Source of the DNA: Smittium culicis | Lineage: Eukaryota > Kickxellomycota > Harpellomycetes > Harpellales > Legeriomycetaceae | Assembly (NCBI GenBank): GCA_001970855.1 | Contig: LSSN01006135.1 | Location: forward strand, 1 to 31,199 | DNA length: 31,199 nucleotides | Direction of reading: 5' to 3' | Part shown: piece after piece, positions 1 through 11,400 of the stretch | How the letters are laid out: each line of letters starts with the position of its first letter | How positions within the stretch are numbered: the stretch's first letter is position 1 | Translations under genes and position numbers: made by a program | Notes under the pieces: generated by a model | Told to the model about the DNA's origin: nothing | The model's input: only the letters and a program-made list of their open reading frames with translations | Databases searched by the model: none

Positions 1-39
<39 letters not shown>
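1..39. repeat. Poly-T homopolymer at window edge
   Basis: The window opens with an uninterrupted run of about 39 T. It may be a genomic homopolymer, an assembly edge, or the A-tail of a retroelement lying to the left in reverse orientation. Nothing inside the window distinguishes these. Confidence 0.8.
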
Positions 40-286
40 CCTTATCTGATTTCACTTTGTGAAAATATTTATACGAAAATCGCTAAAATATTTCGATTTG
101 TTTATTCGATTGCAAAATAAAGCTTACCTAATAACCCAATCCGATTTCCTTAACCCTTCAAACCTTATCCCGTTATTTTATTATTGGTATTATCATTATC
201 ATTATCATTTTCATTGCCATTATATCTTTCTATTTATTTAAACTATATATAAAAAAAAACCCCACCTCCCCCGCCACCTTAAAAAA
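40..286 (+). promoter_or_regulatory. Upstream region of SDHAF2 with TATA-like and C-rich tracts
   Basis: This is AT-rich DNA with a degenerate ATTATC/ATTTTC run at about 183-225. A TATATATAAA-like string lies at about 244-253, roughly 35-40 nt before the ATG at 287. A C-rich tract (260-280) sits directly before the start codon. A core promoter is plausible by position only. A 60-codon open frame across this stretch (59-241) is rich in Phe, Tyr and His and looks like chance translation of AT-rich DNA. Confidence 0.35.
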
Positions 287-790
287 ATGAGCAACGCTTC
301 CAGACTATCTCGCTTCATCCGCCTCCCAAGAACTCTCGCTGCCGCCAGTACCAATCACTTCTCCACACTCGCGCACCTCACTGCCGCAACACGCGCGCAA
401 GGCTCACTCGCAACACCCCCAACTTTTGCCAATCATCATCCCTTCCCAGCCCGCTCCCAAACCCGCTCTCTCCACTCCCACCTCGATCAAACAACTGTTG
501 CTCGCAAACGCATCATCTACAAGTCCCGCAAACGCGGAATCCTCGAAGTCGACCTGATTTTCTCCAGTTTCGTCAGCGACTCCGCCAGCGCCCTCACCTT
601 GCCCCAGCTCCTCGAGCTCGAAGAACTGCTCGAAGTCTCCAACGACTGGGACCTGTTCTACTGGGCCAGCGGCCAGAAACCCGTCCCCGACCATATCAAA
701 GCTAACAAAATGTTCGTCCAGCTCGCTCAGTACGTCAAAGACAAAAACAACCTCATTATGCGAATGCCCGAACTCCATGACTCAAAGTGA
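287..790 (+). CDS. SDH5: Succinate dehydrogenase assembly factor 2 (Sdh5/Emi5-like), mitochondrial
   Basis: The predicted protein has 167 residues. Residues 1-70 are rich in Arg, Ser and Ala and nearly free of acidic residues, as expected of a mitochondrial presequence. The core carries the SDHAF2 hallmarks: RKRIIYKSRKRGILE at about 73-87, and NDWDLFYWASGQKPVP at about 119-134. In this family the factor promotes covalent attachment of FAD to the flavoprotein subunit of succinate dehydrogenase (complex II) in the matrix. The ATG at 287 is the first in frame and gives a sensible presequence. The coding sequence is much richer in G+C than its surroundings. The gene converges on PRO1. The stop overlaps a strong donor-like GTGAGT at 787-792. 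Splicing to an acceptor at 903-904 would replace the final Lys and add about 20 residues, ending at 965. I favour the unspliced form. Family assignment is firm; the exact C-terminus is less so. Confidence 0.9.
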   Translation: MSNASRLSRFIRLPRTLAAASTNHFSTLAHLTAATRAQGSLATPPTFANHHPFPARSQTRSLHSHLDQTTVARKRIIYKSRKRGILEVDLIFSSFVSDSASALTLPQLLELEELLEVSNDWDLFYWASGQKPVPDHIKANKMFVQLAQYVKDKNNLIMRMPELHDSK

Positions 791-1152
791 GTATGCCCAC
801 TAACCCCTCCCCCCTTTTTTCTTTCTTTCTTTCTTTCTTTCTTTTTTTTCATCCTCTACCACTCCTCAACTCTTTTTTTCTTCTTTTCTACTCTTGATTT
901 CAAGTAACCGCTTCTATCACCCTGTTTTGCGTTCTCAATTAAATAAAATTTATTCTGTAATTTAGAATTAACCCAAACTTTAATCTATCGTGCTCACATA
1001 TATCAGTCGTCCAAAAATTAGTTTAATTGTAAAAAAAAAAAAAAGTACTTTTTGATTGCATTATTCATAAATTTCGATAAATGTTGATAATAAGGTATGG
1101 AAAATAAGTCGCTATAATTAAATAAATATTAATAAAAAAAAATCTGCAAGCT
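791..1152. other. Convergent 3' intergenic region SDH5/PRO1
   Basis: This stretch separates two convergent genes. It holds a long pyrimidine-rich tract with a (CTTT)n microsatellite and an AATAAA hexamer at 942-947 that could be the SDHAF2 polyadenylation signal. The remainder is AT-rich with A-runs. Between 792 and 902 there is no AG dinucleotide on the + strand, which is what makes the possible terminal intron of SDHAF2 worth noting. Confidence 0.5.
821..850. repeat. (CTTT)n microsatellite / polypyrimidine tract
   Basis: About six tandem CTTT units are followed by a T-run. The tract lies directly downstream of the SDHAF2 stop codon and could serve as the polypyrimidine tract of a terminal intron. 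Confidence 0.85.
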
Positions 1153-3220
1153 TTAAAATAGCTGGTCAAAGTCCAGTTTCGACAAGTTGATTGCAATATT
1201 GCCTCTATGAATCACGTCTTCATTGTCGCAGTACCCCAGCAGCTCCATGAACGAAATACTCTTCTGCCCTTTAATCCGGTTTATCTCTGTGCTCGAGTAG
1301 TTCACCAACCCATTGCCGATTTCAATAACCTCCGCCAAATTATGCTTAGGCTTGCCCAAGTCTGGAATAAGGCTCGTCCTAAAACATATTGCCACCGACT
1401 GGCTCGCCCCAAACACCCCCTCAACGCCAACTATGCCCGCCGCAAACAACGACTTCTTGTACTTCACCAATGCTATCAACGCGCCATAGTCAATAAACAA
1501 CGTGCCTGCTCGCCGCATACCGTGCTTGATCCACCACTTCTTGTCCGCCAATGATCGCCCATCGTGTGGCAAAAACCGCGTGCACAGCACTTTTTCGGGA
1601 ACTACATGCTCTGTATCCATCAAAATCTTCACGTCCTTCGAGAAGTACTCGATTATGTCAATAATCTTGCTTGGCTTAGCACTGCTCGTTATTATCGTGC
1701 ACACGCCGGCCGCCATCCCCAATTCCGCCGCAACAAGCTTCGTCGCCATCCCCCCAGTTCCAACTGAACTGCCAACGCTCGACACGTCAACCGATCCTAC
1801 CAGTTTTGACATATCATCAACTGCAAGCACCCTCTTCGCCATTGGATTGTTCCTCGGATTGTCTGTATACAAGCAGTCTACATCCGTCAGCAAGAACAAG
1901 TAGTCTGCGTGGATCATGCCCGCCGTTATTGCCGATAGCGTATCGTTGTCCCCAAACCTGATTTCGCCAGAACAAACCGTGTCGTTTTCGTTAACTATCG
2001 GTATAACCCCCATCTTCAGTAGCTCCATAAATGTATTGTAGGCGTTGACATATTGAGTTGGCTATCAAATGTTTAATTATTCTTTGTTAGAATGTATTTC
2101 TTCATTTTTTAATAATAGTAATCAAATAAAAAAAAGCTGGCAATATTAATTATAATAATAGTCTATATTATGCCAAATCTTTTATGTATCAATCAAAGTC
2201 CGCCTACACATTCATTCAATTTCAAACCCAAATGGCTAAATATGATACTCTTTCAAATTAAAGTAATATTTTTTAGAGGAATGTATATTTACATGCGATA
2301 AGTCGTTTCTGGTTATCAAAACTTGCGCAATCGGCAAATCAAGGTGGCTAAACATATTGTCCCATAGCGCCATCAGGCGGCCTTGTCCAACAGCTGCAAC
2401 GGCCTGTAAAATCAATCAAAAGAAAAATCGGTTAAAAATGCATACTAAATCTAAATTAATAATAAAAAGCTTTTTTTTTTTTGCAAAGCAAGAACGTATA
2501 GACTAAGGGTAGAGAATGAAACGTCAAAAATAATTTTTAATTAACCTGGACTTGAGCTAGACTTTTCGGTTTAACGGGCAAATTGAGGCGTCGCAGGCCG
2601 GTAGCAACCGCACCGCTGGAAACAAGCACGACCTGGTGGCCCATCTCCTTGAGCGCGCTGATAACTTCGACAATAGCGAAGAGCGTGGACAGCAGCGGCA
2701 CGTGGCTGTCGGCATCGCACACGGAACTCGACCCGAGCTTAAGCACGATCGTCAGATGCCGCTTGTCGCCATTATGCGTGTGCAGGATATTCGACGCACT
2801 GCTCGATCGGCTAATACTAACAGACGATTTGCCGGATACATTGCTCGTGAACGTTTTGGCCCCATGGAAGCCCGATTTCGGCGTGCCCGCTGCTGGACTC
2901 GACTTGCGCGAACCTGATTTCTTGGTCCCTGAACTGCTCTCATTACCGCTACACGAACAGGATTTGGCTGTGTTGCCGTGACTCAAATGCCGCGTTGCGC
3001 CGTCCACTGCAAGTGCCGCCAATTTCTCATCGAGCTGGTTTGCGCTAGAATGGATATTGGCCGATTGCTGACTGTTTGAACTAGCGTCAGAAGGTGAGCT
3101 AATCAGCACACTCGCTTCTTGCTCAGCTATTTCTGATCCTGAAACAGTGGTAATATCGTCATTATGAGTGCCGCCGAACTTGACTCGCTGGCTCTTCTTT
3201 TCGTGAGAATTCTCTTTCAT
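1153..3220 (-). CDS. PRO1: Glutamate 5-kinase, first enzyme of proline synthesis, three exons
   Basis: Exons read 3220-2546, 2403-2293 and 2061-1153, all phase 0, giving 564 residues. Introns are 142 and 231 nt (donors GTTAAT and GTAAAT; acceptors ACAG and ATAG; TTCTAAC precedes the second acceptor). The enzyme phosphorylates L-glutamate to glutamyl-5-phosphate with ATP. The amino-acid-kinase domain begins near residue 155 (IVLKLGSSS at 158-166). Exon 2 restores the conserved [10 protein letters not shown] block and the TRND motif. Exon 3 carries [14 protein letters not shown] (299-306), [12 protein letters not shown] and the Gly-rich [11 protein letters not shown] (about 360-370). A C-terminal PUA-like region ends with [10 protein letters not shown] and [10 protein letters not shown]. 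No glutamyl-phosphate reductase domain is fused, so this is the fungal arrangement, not animal/plant P5CS. Residues 1-150 are an unusual Ser-rich low-complexity extension absent from typical Pro1. A later start would remove it, but no good in-frame Met lies close to the kinase core. The family call is very secure. Confidence 0.93.
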
Positions 3221-4041
3221 TCTGTATGCGAATTTGCCAATATTTCTAACACCCTGATAATTTTTTTTTTTTTTTTTGGTTTTTGAGAATTGCCAGTTTG
3301 CACTAAATTAGCGGTATTTGAATCCTCTCGTCACGTCTATTTATTATTTACCGATAAAAGAATTTGAGTTTGTATTTTGGAGTATTGCTTATACCAGGAA
3401 ATAAGAGCCAGAATAGAAAGTACTAGCTCTAAATTTGTAACAGAGATAGACGCTCTATAATTGTAAAATAGATAGATAAAAAGCAGTTTTTTTTAAAGAA
3501 TTTGGACTTTTAGCTGTAAAATCCTATTTATATCTTATCGATTATTGCATTTTTTGGCTTTCTTAAATATATCAGCTCAATTCTATTGGCTGTATACAGA
3601 ATTCATTTTTTAGAATAAATTCTTTTAAAAGTTGGTATCCAATACATTTATTATATTTCCTGAATTTATAATGATTTGATTACTCACTAAAACTTTAACT
3701 TTCTTAACTGTCAGGTTTTCAATTACTTTCTTAATATTGATGGGATCGAGTTAGCGGTAAAGTTCGATTTTAAAGTAGGAGAAGTTATAACAAGCAGCTT
3801 TATAAAATTAAAATATTTCCTCAGTTTCTAAAAAAAAAAAAACAATTTTGTACCCATATTTAGAAGGAAACAAGAAAACTAAAAAAATATCTTGAAAAAA
3901 ATGTATGAAAAGTTTTATTTTGTTATTAAAATAAACTTGAATAGAATAGAATAAAAAAAAATTGAATAGAATTGAATAAAATAAACAAATGTGATAAAGT
4001 TAATAAAGACTATTTTTTTTTAAAAGAAAATTAAAATATAT
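3221..4041. other. Intergenic: upstream of PRO1, downstream of the flippase gene
   Basis: This is AT-rich DNA without an open frame of note. A run of T at about 3259-3275 (A-run on the PRO1 sense strand) lies near the PRO1 start. Repeated ATAGAAT/ATTGAAT strings occur at about 3940-3980. No RNA gene or repeat element was seen. Confidence 0.5.
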
Positions 4042-7000
4042 TTATTGTCCAGTTGGCTTCTTCCTTGTTGTATCATACGACCGTATAAGTTTAGTTTGGT
4101 CAGTTTCAGTTTGCGAGAACGCATATCCGCGGTTCTTTCTTAGTCTCTGTAATGCTCGTGCTTTATGTACTGCTTTTCTAAATCTCTCCATACGTGGCCT
4201 GTAATCTGGAATGTTGTATTTCTGGATTTCCTGCACTATTTGGTACGCTCTAGATAAGTACATTCGTTTATAGTACTTCCAAGAATAATCACGTAATATA
4301 CATGCCAATGGCACTATTAAAAAGACCAGCCAGTATACTGGGTTCCCAAATACGTTTCTAATTAATCCTTGGTACTCGGATGCTATTCCGATTTTTGGCC
4401 CAACATATGCGTACAAAGGAATGAATCCTAACCATATTACTAACGATCCTGGAATAGCTATCACTGTCCATTTAGTCCATGTTGAAGTTAAAAGAGCTGC
4501 TTTGAGTAACACTGTTAAAACTACAGCTGAGTATAATGTTACTCCGTATGCCCATTGGTTCAGCTCATGACCGTGGTCTGTAGCAAATGGTTTTAGTACC
4601 GCAGTTCCCATAAAGAATATTATTATAGAGTGGATGAATGCATTTATTGTTGATCCCCAGAATGAGCTAACATTGAAAAATTCTGAACTCTGACCCATTT
4701 TGTACATCTCTGGGTATCTGTCAAGAGATCTTGCATACAAATACTGGTCAAATAAACCGATTGATATTGGCGGCATAACAGTAAAAAGGACAGAGTACCC
4801 TGTAATTGTCCATGACTCATATAGTGTTTGGCCTGAAAATCCATTATAAAATGCAAACAAAAACTGTGTCATGTATAGCGTAATGTTTTTATAGAATGAG
4901 TACAGTATCATTTTGCTTAGCCTATGGTAACTCCAAGATCCATGAACAAGCAAAAGCTTTCGTAAATGCTTAAACTCAGATATGGCAAAGTCTGATGATC
5001 TTGCTGCCTGCAAACCTTCTTGTCCGCTGATACCAACGCCAACATGTGCTGCTTGAATCATACTTACGTCATTAGCACCATCTCCGATTGCTAACAATAC
5101 TTCGCTTCTTTTTCTTTTAACCAGCTTTACCACAAGTGCTTTTTGGAGAGGTGAAACGCGGCAGCAAATAACTGATTTGCACAAAGTTGCTAATTCTAAA
5201 AAGATATCTTCAATATCTTTTTCGAGTGCAAAATCTAAGCTTTTGCCATCAATAATTAGAGCTAACGAATTCAAATCAACGGTTCTTGTGCCATTTGAAG
5301 TGTCGCGGATTGCCAATAGCTTTTGTCTTAAAAAGTCTTTAGTTTCCCAATGAGTGCTAGAATTACAAATTATCAGCGAGAAATCCTCTTGGATAAGTTT
5401 GCATGAGTACCCGATATTTATTGCTGTCTCTTGGCGATCACCAGTTAGAACCCAGATTCTAATTCCAGCCTGTGCAAGGGTGAATATTGTCTTTGGGACA
5501 CCATCTTGTAATTTATCTTCAATAGCCGTTGCTCCGAGTAAAGTCATATCTCTTTCTATAATCTCAGCTGCAGAATCAAGTTGTTGCTGGCGGTTGTTAA
5601 CAGTAGTCGCAGCTTTCTGGTAAATGACTTTCCATTCATCATACTCTCTTTCAGAAATTTCGCGCATGGACAAGCAGAGAGTTCTTAGACCTTCAGTTGC
5701 AAATTCTTCTAGATGGTTGGTAAGTTTTTTGACCGATTCTAACGTGTTGTCCTGCAAACGCTCTAGAATAACAGTATCAGCACCTTTACAAAATAGCCTG
5801 ATCTTTCCGTCGGGGCATCTTAGTATTGCAGACATTCTTTTCCTGCTGCTATTAAATTCGTTGATGTTTAAAACCTCATAGTTTCGCAATTCGCCGAATA
5901 TATTTACAGTTATTGATTTAGGTTTCCTCGTCTACAGTATTAGAATTAGTGATAAAAAATTATGGTTAAAAAAAAATATAAAATAGAAATATCTAAATTA
6001 TGAATGAATGATAAAACTTAAAAGATAAGTGTAATTACAGTGAAAATGAAGCCAAGTCCGGCGGCACCTTTAACAAGTGCGCCTTCATCAGGGGATGATG
6101 CCTGATATTCAAATTTACTTGTTGAATTATCAACACTTTCGGGAATAACGGTGTGGCAAGTAGCCATATGTTCAAAAAACTGGTACAAGTCGCTTTTGTC
6201 ATCACTAGACTTTATTTTTTGGACTAGAGCTTCGAAATCAAATTGGCCAACCGTTTTTCCGTTTACGACTTTTGCTTTTTTTGAAGGGTCAACAGTTTCA
6301 GCAAAGATATCACCAGCAATGCTGCACATTTTAAACTCCATAATGTTACAAGTTAGAGTTCCAGTTTTGTCAGAGAATATAAAGCCTACTTGACCTAGTT
6401 CTTCTACTAGAGAGGAGCTTCGGGCCAGAGCAGGGGTGCCAGTTTTTTCATCAAACATGTCCAAGTCGCTGTTGATTAATTGGGCTTGCCAAAACTTGAC
6501 AATTTCCATAGTGACCATTAAACTGATAGGAATCAAGTTGTTGTAGAGAATAATGAAAGTTAAGATATTTTTGACGAATTGGACAACGCTTACACTGGAG
6601 GGAATATATAGGTAGTCTAGTTTTGAAGATTTATTTCTTAAGAAGATGTAGTTTCCTGATGCGCTGAAGACAGCGAGGACCAAGAGGATGATAAACAAGA
6701 AGGCAATTTGTTTATTGGTCATTTTTTCGACTGTGGTTTGCTTAATAGGGGCAGCAGAGGCACTTCTCATCAGTTTAGTTTCATGACCAGTGCTAACAAC
6801 GACACCAAAAATCCAGTCAGTGTTTCGGAGTACAGCACCACGAAGTAGAAGCTGAGAGGGATCCAAAGGTAATGCAACGTTGCCTAAAACACCTCCACGA
6901 GAGATTAAAACACCTTCATAGTTATAAAGATTGTCATTTGGGAGTTCAGAGTTGATGAAGCCGACAAGTTTGCTTATAGAATCAACAGTAATTAGGTTTG

Positions 7001-7892
7001 ATGTTTCAGTTCTAGATTGTTTAATTTTAAGGTTAGTTTCGCCGTCAAGGTTACTTGTTTCAATGTAACAAAGGCCTTCAGGCTCAGAGCTAGAAAGTAA
7101 AATTAAATCAGCAGGGAAGGGATCCTTATTGTCTAGGCGAACAATGTCGCCAACCTCGATGTCCTTCCATAAAACACTTATTAAAACACCGTTTCTTACG
7201 ACTTTTGCGATACTGGTATTAACTTCACGATCCGAGCTATGGCGTTTGAAGTCTTCGATCATTTCTTTTACGGCGGTTGCGAATAAGACAACCAATAGAG
7301 GGAATAAAGTCGTATATCTTGAAGTTGGGGTGACACCAGGTATTTGTTGGATACAGGAGGTAAATAAGAAAAAAACATTAGCGTATTTAGAGAATTGCTC
7401 TAAAAGGAATTTAGGGATGAAAGTAAAGAAATTGTATTTGGCGGTAGTGACATAATTAGATACGTATTTTAAAGCTTTGTTGCTTTCTTGGGAGTTAAGA
7501 TGGATCATTCTAGTTTTTCCAGAGTTTTCAGAAACATTTTGGTTTTCGATGAGACCATCAAAACCTTTTTTAATGATAGTTGAAGCACGAGTTAAGTAGC
7601 CAGTACCTGAAGGTTCTTTTAGTCTTTTTTTTTGGTAGTTTGAAATTTTATCAGAGCGATTTCCGGGTTCAGTAATGTTTTCTAGACCATAATCGGAGTT
7701 GTTGTCGTGGTTTCTGTTGTGAGAAGATTCTGGGAAATCTAAGTTTTCGTCTTCGGATATATCTTCAGGCACTAGTTGGCCTATTGTGATTCCAGAGTAG
7801 GCATTGCCTCTTTGGTTATTTCGATTTTCTAGCTCATATTGATCGTTTTGTACTAAGCGGGCCTTTTGACCGTTATTTTTTCCTAGGGGCAT
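4042..7892 (-). CDS. DRS2: P4-type phospholipid-translocating ATPase (flippase), Drs2-like, two exons
   Basis: Exons 7892-6039 and 5931-4042 join in phase 0 across a 107-nt intron (donor GTAATT, acceptor GTAG, CACTAAT/TTCTAAT before it) to give 1247 residues. The join rebuilds GFIFT-TRKPKSITVN followed by NYEVLNINEFNSSRKRM, a conserved P4 stretch. Motifs in order: N-terminal low-complexity cytosolic region (1-125); TAKYNFFTFIPKFLLEQFSKYAN before TM1-2 is summarised by its position (149-171); P4-specific DGET (283-286); PISL in TM4 (455-458); phosphorylated Asp508 in DKTGTLT; KGAD in the nucleotide-binding domain (about 667-670); LTGD; GDGAND (901-906); then TM5-10. Near the C-terminus GYAFSQ (1220-1225) matches the autoinhibitory motif of Drs2/ATP8A proteins. 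Members flip aminophospholipids to the cytosolic leaflet of late Golgi/endosomes with a Cdc50-family partner, which is not in this window. The residue after DKTGTLT is Cys (TLTCN), where Gln or Arg is usual. The Drs2 subgroup is likely; the family is certain. Confidence 0.93.
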
Positions 7893-8460
7893 TTCTTATA
7901 CAAACTATTTATTGTTGATTATATTAAATTGGGAGAGGGGGAGGGAGTAAAGGTACTTGATAAAAGAGGAATTAGAAGCTCAAAACGATAGATTATTAAG
8001 TTGATAATGTATTACCTAGTTAATAAAAAAAATATGTATAGAAAGAAAATAAATGTAGCAGCCAATGAGAGAGTGGAATGTGAGGAAAGTGAATTTTAGA
8101 TAAAGATTAGTTCGAAGCAATTGATAATAAAATATATGAAGCAGGGAGAAGCCACAAGTAAATATAAAAGATTGCGATACTTGGGTGGAGGTGGGGGGGG
8201 TAAGGTAGATGGAGTGAGAAGGCAGAGATTATTGCTGGGGAGGTTGTATTAGTGAAGTGCGATAAATATAAAAGGAGTAAAATTGGAGGTAGGAAGTGAA
8301 AGGGAGAAATATTGTGGTGGTGGTAATAGCGGCGCAAATGTAGAAATAGTTGTAAAGAGTATTGTTGGGTATTTTATTAAAATAGCAGATAACAGAAATG
8401 AGTGAAAAGGCTGAAATATTTGCAAAAAAAGAAAATGACTTTTATTAGGCATATTTTCGC
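7893..8460 (-). promoter_or_regulatory. Upstream region of the flippase gene, pyrimidine-rich on the sense strand
   Basis: The + strand is strongly purine-rich, so the region upstream of the flippase start is C/T-rich in its own sense. A G/A tract lies at 7931-7947, about 40 nt before the ATG, and a longer one with GGTGG, GAGG and an octa-G run at 8183-8200. CCAAT in GCCAAT context occurs at 8061. The C/T-rich minus-strand open frames here (8107-8337, 8249-8452) look like chance translations of this skewed sequence. The promoter role is positional inference. Confidence 0.4.
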
Positions 8461-11400
8461 ATTAAAACAAAAATCATTTATTACAGATATCTAAAAATAT
8501 ACGAAATTAGACGACAGGCGTTATAGCGGCGATCATTGCGGCCAATAATCGTTCAGTAACACACAGAATAACAATTAGATGCCAAAACAACAAATTCGAG
8601 CCAATCAGCGTAGATCGTAGTCCCCAACCGCCCAATCTAATATTAAGACCCAATAGTCACTTTCAGCCACTTCCTGCACTTATTTACTCTGCGATAATTT
8701 TTTCTTTAATTTACAATCATTCAGTCTAAGTAGCCTAAATTCAGGCTCCAAATCTCACAGTCAACAGATTTATGTATAACTCAATCTCGGAACCCACCGC
8801 TATATGTTGCAGGTATAATATACCTTTACTCAATTTTCTATATCAAGACTACATTAATGTAAGACTCTGAACCAAACCCCTGTATAACTAGCTCTATAGC
8901 AATGCTACCATTGAATGACCCCAGTCTGCTATATTGCTGTTATCTTTGCAACCCCTATTGCTTCCTGCACGCAATCTCGCATTCAATTCTGTTTCTGCAG
9001 GCAAGTTGGCTGACCTTTTCCTATTAACCACACTCTTCTATCGAGACTCACTTAACTCGTTCGTTCTTACTAATAATTTTTGTATAAAACCAACTAAGCT
9101 AAGCTCTAATATACTTCGCAACTAAATCGGATTCGAGTTTCTGTTCATACATTGATTCTCTCGCATTATACATTATCTAGCCAGCCAATAGTTGCACCCA
9201 GAAGATTTCATTATAATCTATTTCGCCAATAACTTATTCAAGTACAACAGCTATCAAATTACCTGACCCAAAAAACTCAAAATAATAAGTCTCACAAATA
9301 TTAGCCAATAATATTCAGAAAGATATGATCTATTGGAAAAAGTACAATGCTCTTAAATCACATTTTCAATATAACTATTGGATAAGGAATATGTCAATAA
9401 TCACAAGCCAATAGCCAGTTTAACCAGAAGTTAAACCTATCAGAAGAATATGCCAGGACTGAACATTAATTTTTTATCACTTATAACTCATTCAGGGGCC
9501 AACACTCTATAATATAAATAAAAAAATAATTGGATAATCCTATTAAAAAATATTTATTATTGGATGTGAATATAATTAGATAATAAATGAAAATTAATTA
9601 TCAATAAAATATCTATTGTAATATGGTTGGTCATTTTTGGCAGCTCTAAAAAAAGTCAACCACCCCTGAAAAATGGGCTAAATATGGTTCTGAACCTAAG
9701 CACTACCAATTAGTCGCATTTAAATCAGAAACCAAATCTATTTATAGACTCCCATTCAAAAGTCTGCTTCTAATAATCTGAAAAAATAATAAACCAAACC
9801 CAATTCTGTGTATAATTGAATAGCTATAAATCAAATATCTATAATATATAATTTATCTGCGTTACTGATTTTAACTCTTAATCCATATAAAATGTAATTC
9901 CCCATGACTAATACTAAAATTTTGTATTCAATACTCAAGTTTCCTCAATAAAAAAATCCACATTTCAACTATCGTCTTTTACTACGCAGCTCTAAATATC
10001 ATACTAAATTCGTTTATTATACAATTCACATATAGATTAGTATCAATGATGCTTATAAAAATTTTATTTTAATTAGATAACTTCCTTGACACTGCAATAT
10101 ATTTTGAAGATTAAACACCCAATGTATAATTTAATGATTCAATATTTACATAGCCACTTCTGGCTCTTACACATTACTAAAAATAAATCCACCAGCACAA
10201 TAACAACAATAAATATTTACTTAGATCCGATTCTAAATTTATGTTCATGTGGTTCAACCATGCTATAAAATTTCTAAATTTTAACATTCTGATATATATG
10301 ATATACTATTCAATCTACACATATAAAACTTATTGGTCATTTTAGCTCAGAGCCTGCGTACCACCCATCAATTAATTACCAGATGGAATGGAGTTGCCAA
10401 GTGGGGCCGATCGATTTTTTATTTTTTTAATATTTATATTATTTTTTTAATCTTTTTAAAAATGTATAATTCAACTCCCTTGATATAAAAAATAAAAACA
10501 ATAAAACTATTTTTCCATGCGTGCTACCATAATTTATTTAAATTTAATATTTACTCCGCTTTTTATTAGATTTAAAAAATAATTCTCTTATTATAAAACC
10601 GTTTCTCTCCATATGCCTCGCCCCTACTAGTCCCGCTCCAGCCCCACACCACATCCACATTTAACTAGAAAACTATAAACAAAAGCTCCCTACCCCAATT
10701 AAATAATTTTTCCACGCTCTAATTCTTAAAATTAAATTACTTGATCATTTTCCACACACACTTTTGGCGCTAGAAAAAAAAAAAAAGTATAATCACAGCT
10801 AACCAAGATAAAAATATATCATTCTTTATATTTGAACATTGCTACTATTTTAAAAATTACGATTTTTAATTAATCAATCAAATTTATACGCAGATAATAA
10901 TCACACTATTTCTGTTTTTAGCATCTATTAATATTTATAGGGATCCAAAAAATCACACATACTTTATAATTTGAATGCCATTTACATGCTTTTTCGTCTG
11001 TTATCTTCAGCCCCGCTTCGATTTAATGGATAATTTCTTGAAATACATATGCACCGAATTTTTGTAAATATTTAATCAATATTAATTACTACTGCCTAAA
11101 ACCAGCAAAATTTATTCTAGCTATGGCTCTAGATCTCTTTTAAATATATATCTGAAATTTTATTCGGTTTAAACTAGCATGCAAAAAATAAATGTTTGTA
11201 TGTTTTAAATTTAATTGCGTGGAATAATTTTTTTTTTAATTTAACATGGATTCAACGTGGTATAATAGTTATTTTTTTTATACCTGCCTTTATAATTCTT
11301 ATTCTTTTTGAATAAAATAAATTATAATCCTCCGCGCTGTGAAAAATAATTATAGACTTTTAAGAAAAAACAGCAAAGCCGATATAATACATTTATTTTA

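Noticed and set aside
141..175. TTAACCCTT string as a further TTAA-element end
   Set aside because: No matching inverted end within a few hundred bases, and internal sequence does not align with the copies near 30.1-30.5 kb.
59..241. 60-codon open frame before SDHAF2
   Set aside because: Phe/Tyr/His-rich translation of AT-rich repeats, with no domain or start context; it overlaps the likely promoter.
404..778. 124-codon open frame on the minus strand inside SDHAF2
   Set aside because: Shadow of the GC-rich SDHAF2 frame; the + strand product has clear family motifs.
1207..1903. Plus-strand open frames within PRO1 exon 3
   Set aside because: Antisense shadows of a gene with intact GDNDTLSA and GTGGMATK motifs on the minus strand.
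2583..2981. Plus-strand 132-codon frame within PRO1 exon 1
   Set aside because: Antisense shadow of the GC-rich Ser-rich extension; no family resemblance.
8107..8452. Minus-strand Pro/Leu/His-rich open frames upstream of the flippase
   Set aside because: Translations of a C/T-rich promoter tract, overlapping each other in different frames.
8934..9125. 63-codon frame, with a possible upstream exon at 8773 (donor-like GTATAA) and acceptor TCTGCAG
   Set aside because: Joining the candidate exon to the acceptor gives the wrong phase and an immediate stop; no recognisable protein.
10240..10270. GGTTCAACC string as a tRNA B box
   Set aside because: The downstream CC is misplaced and there is no A box or cloverleaf upstream.
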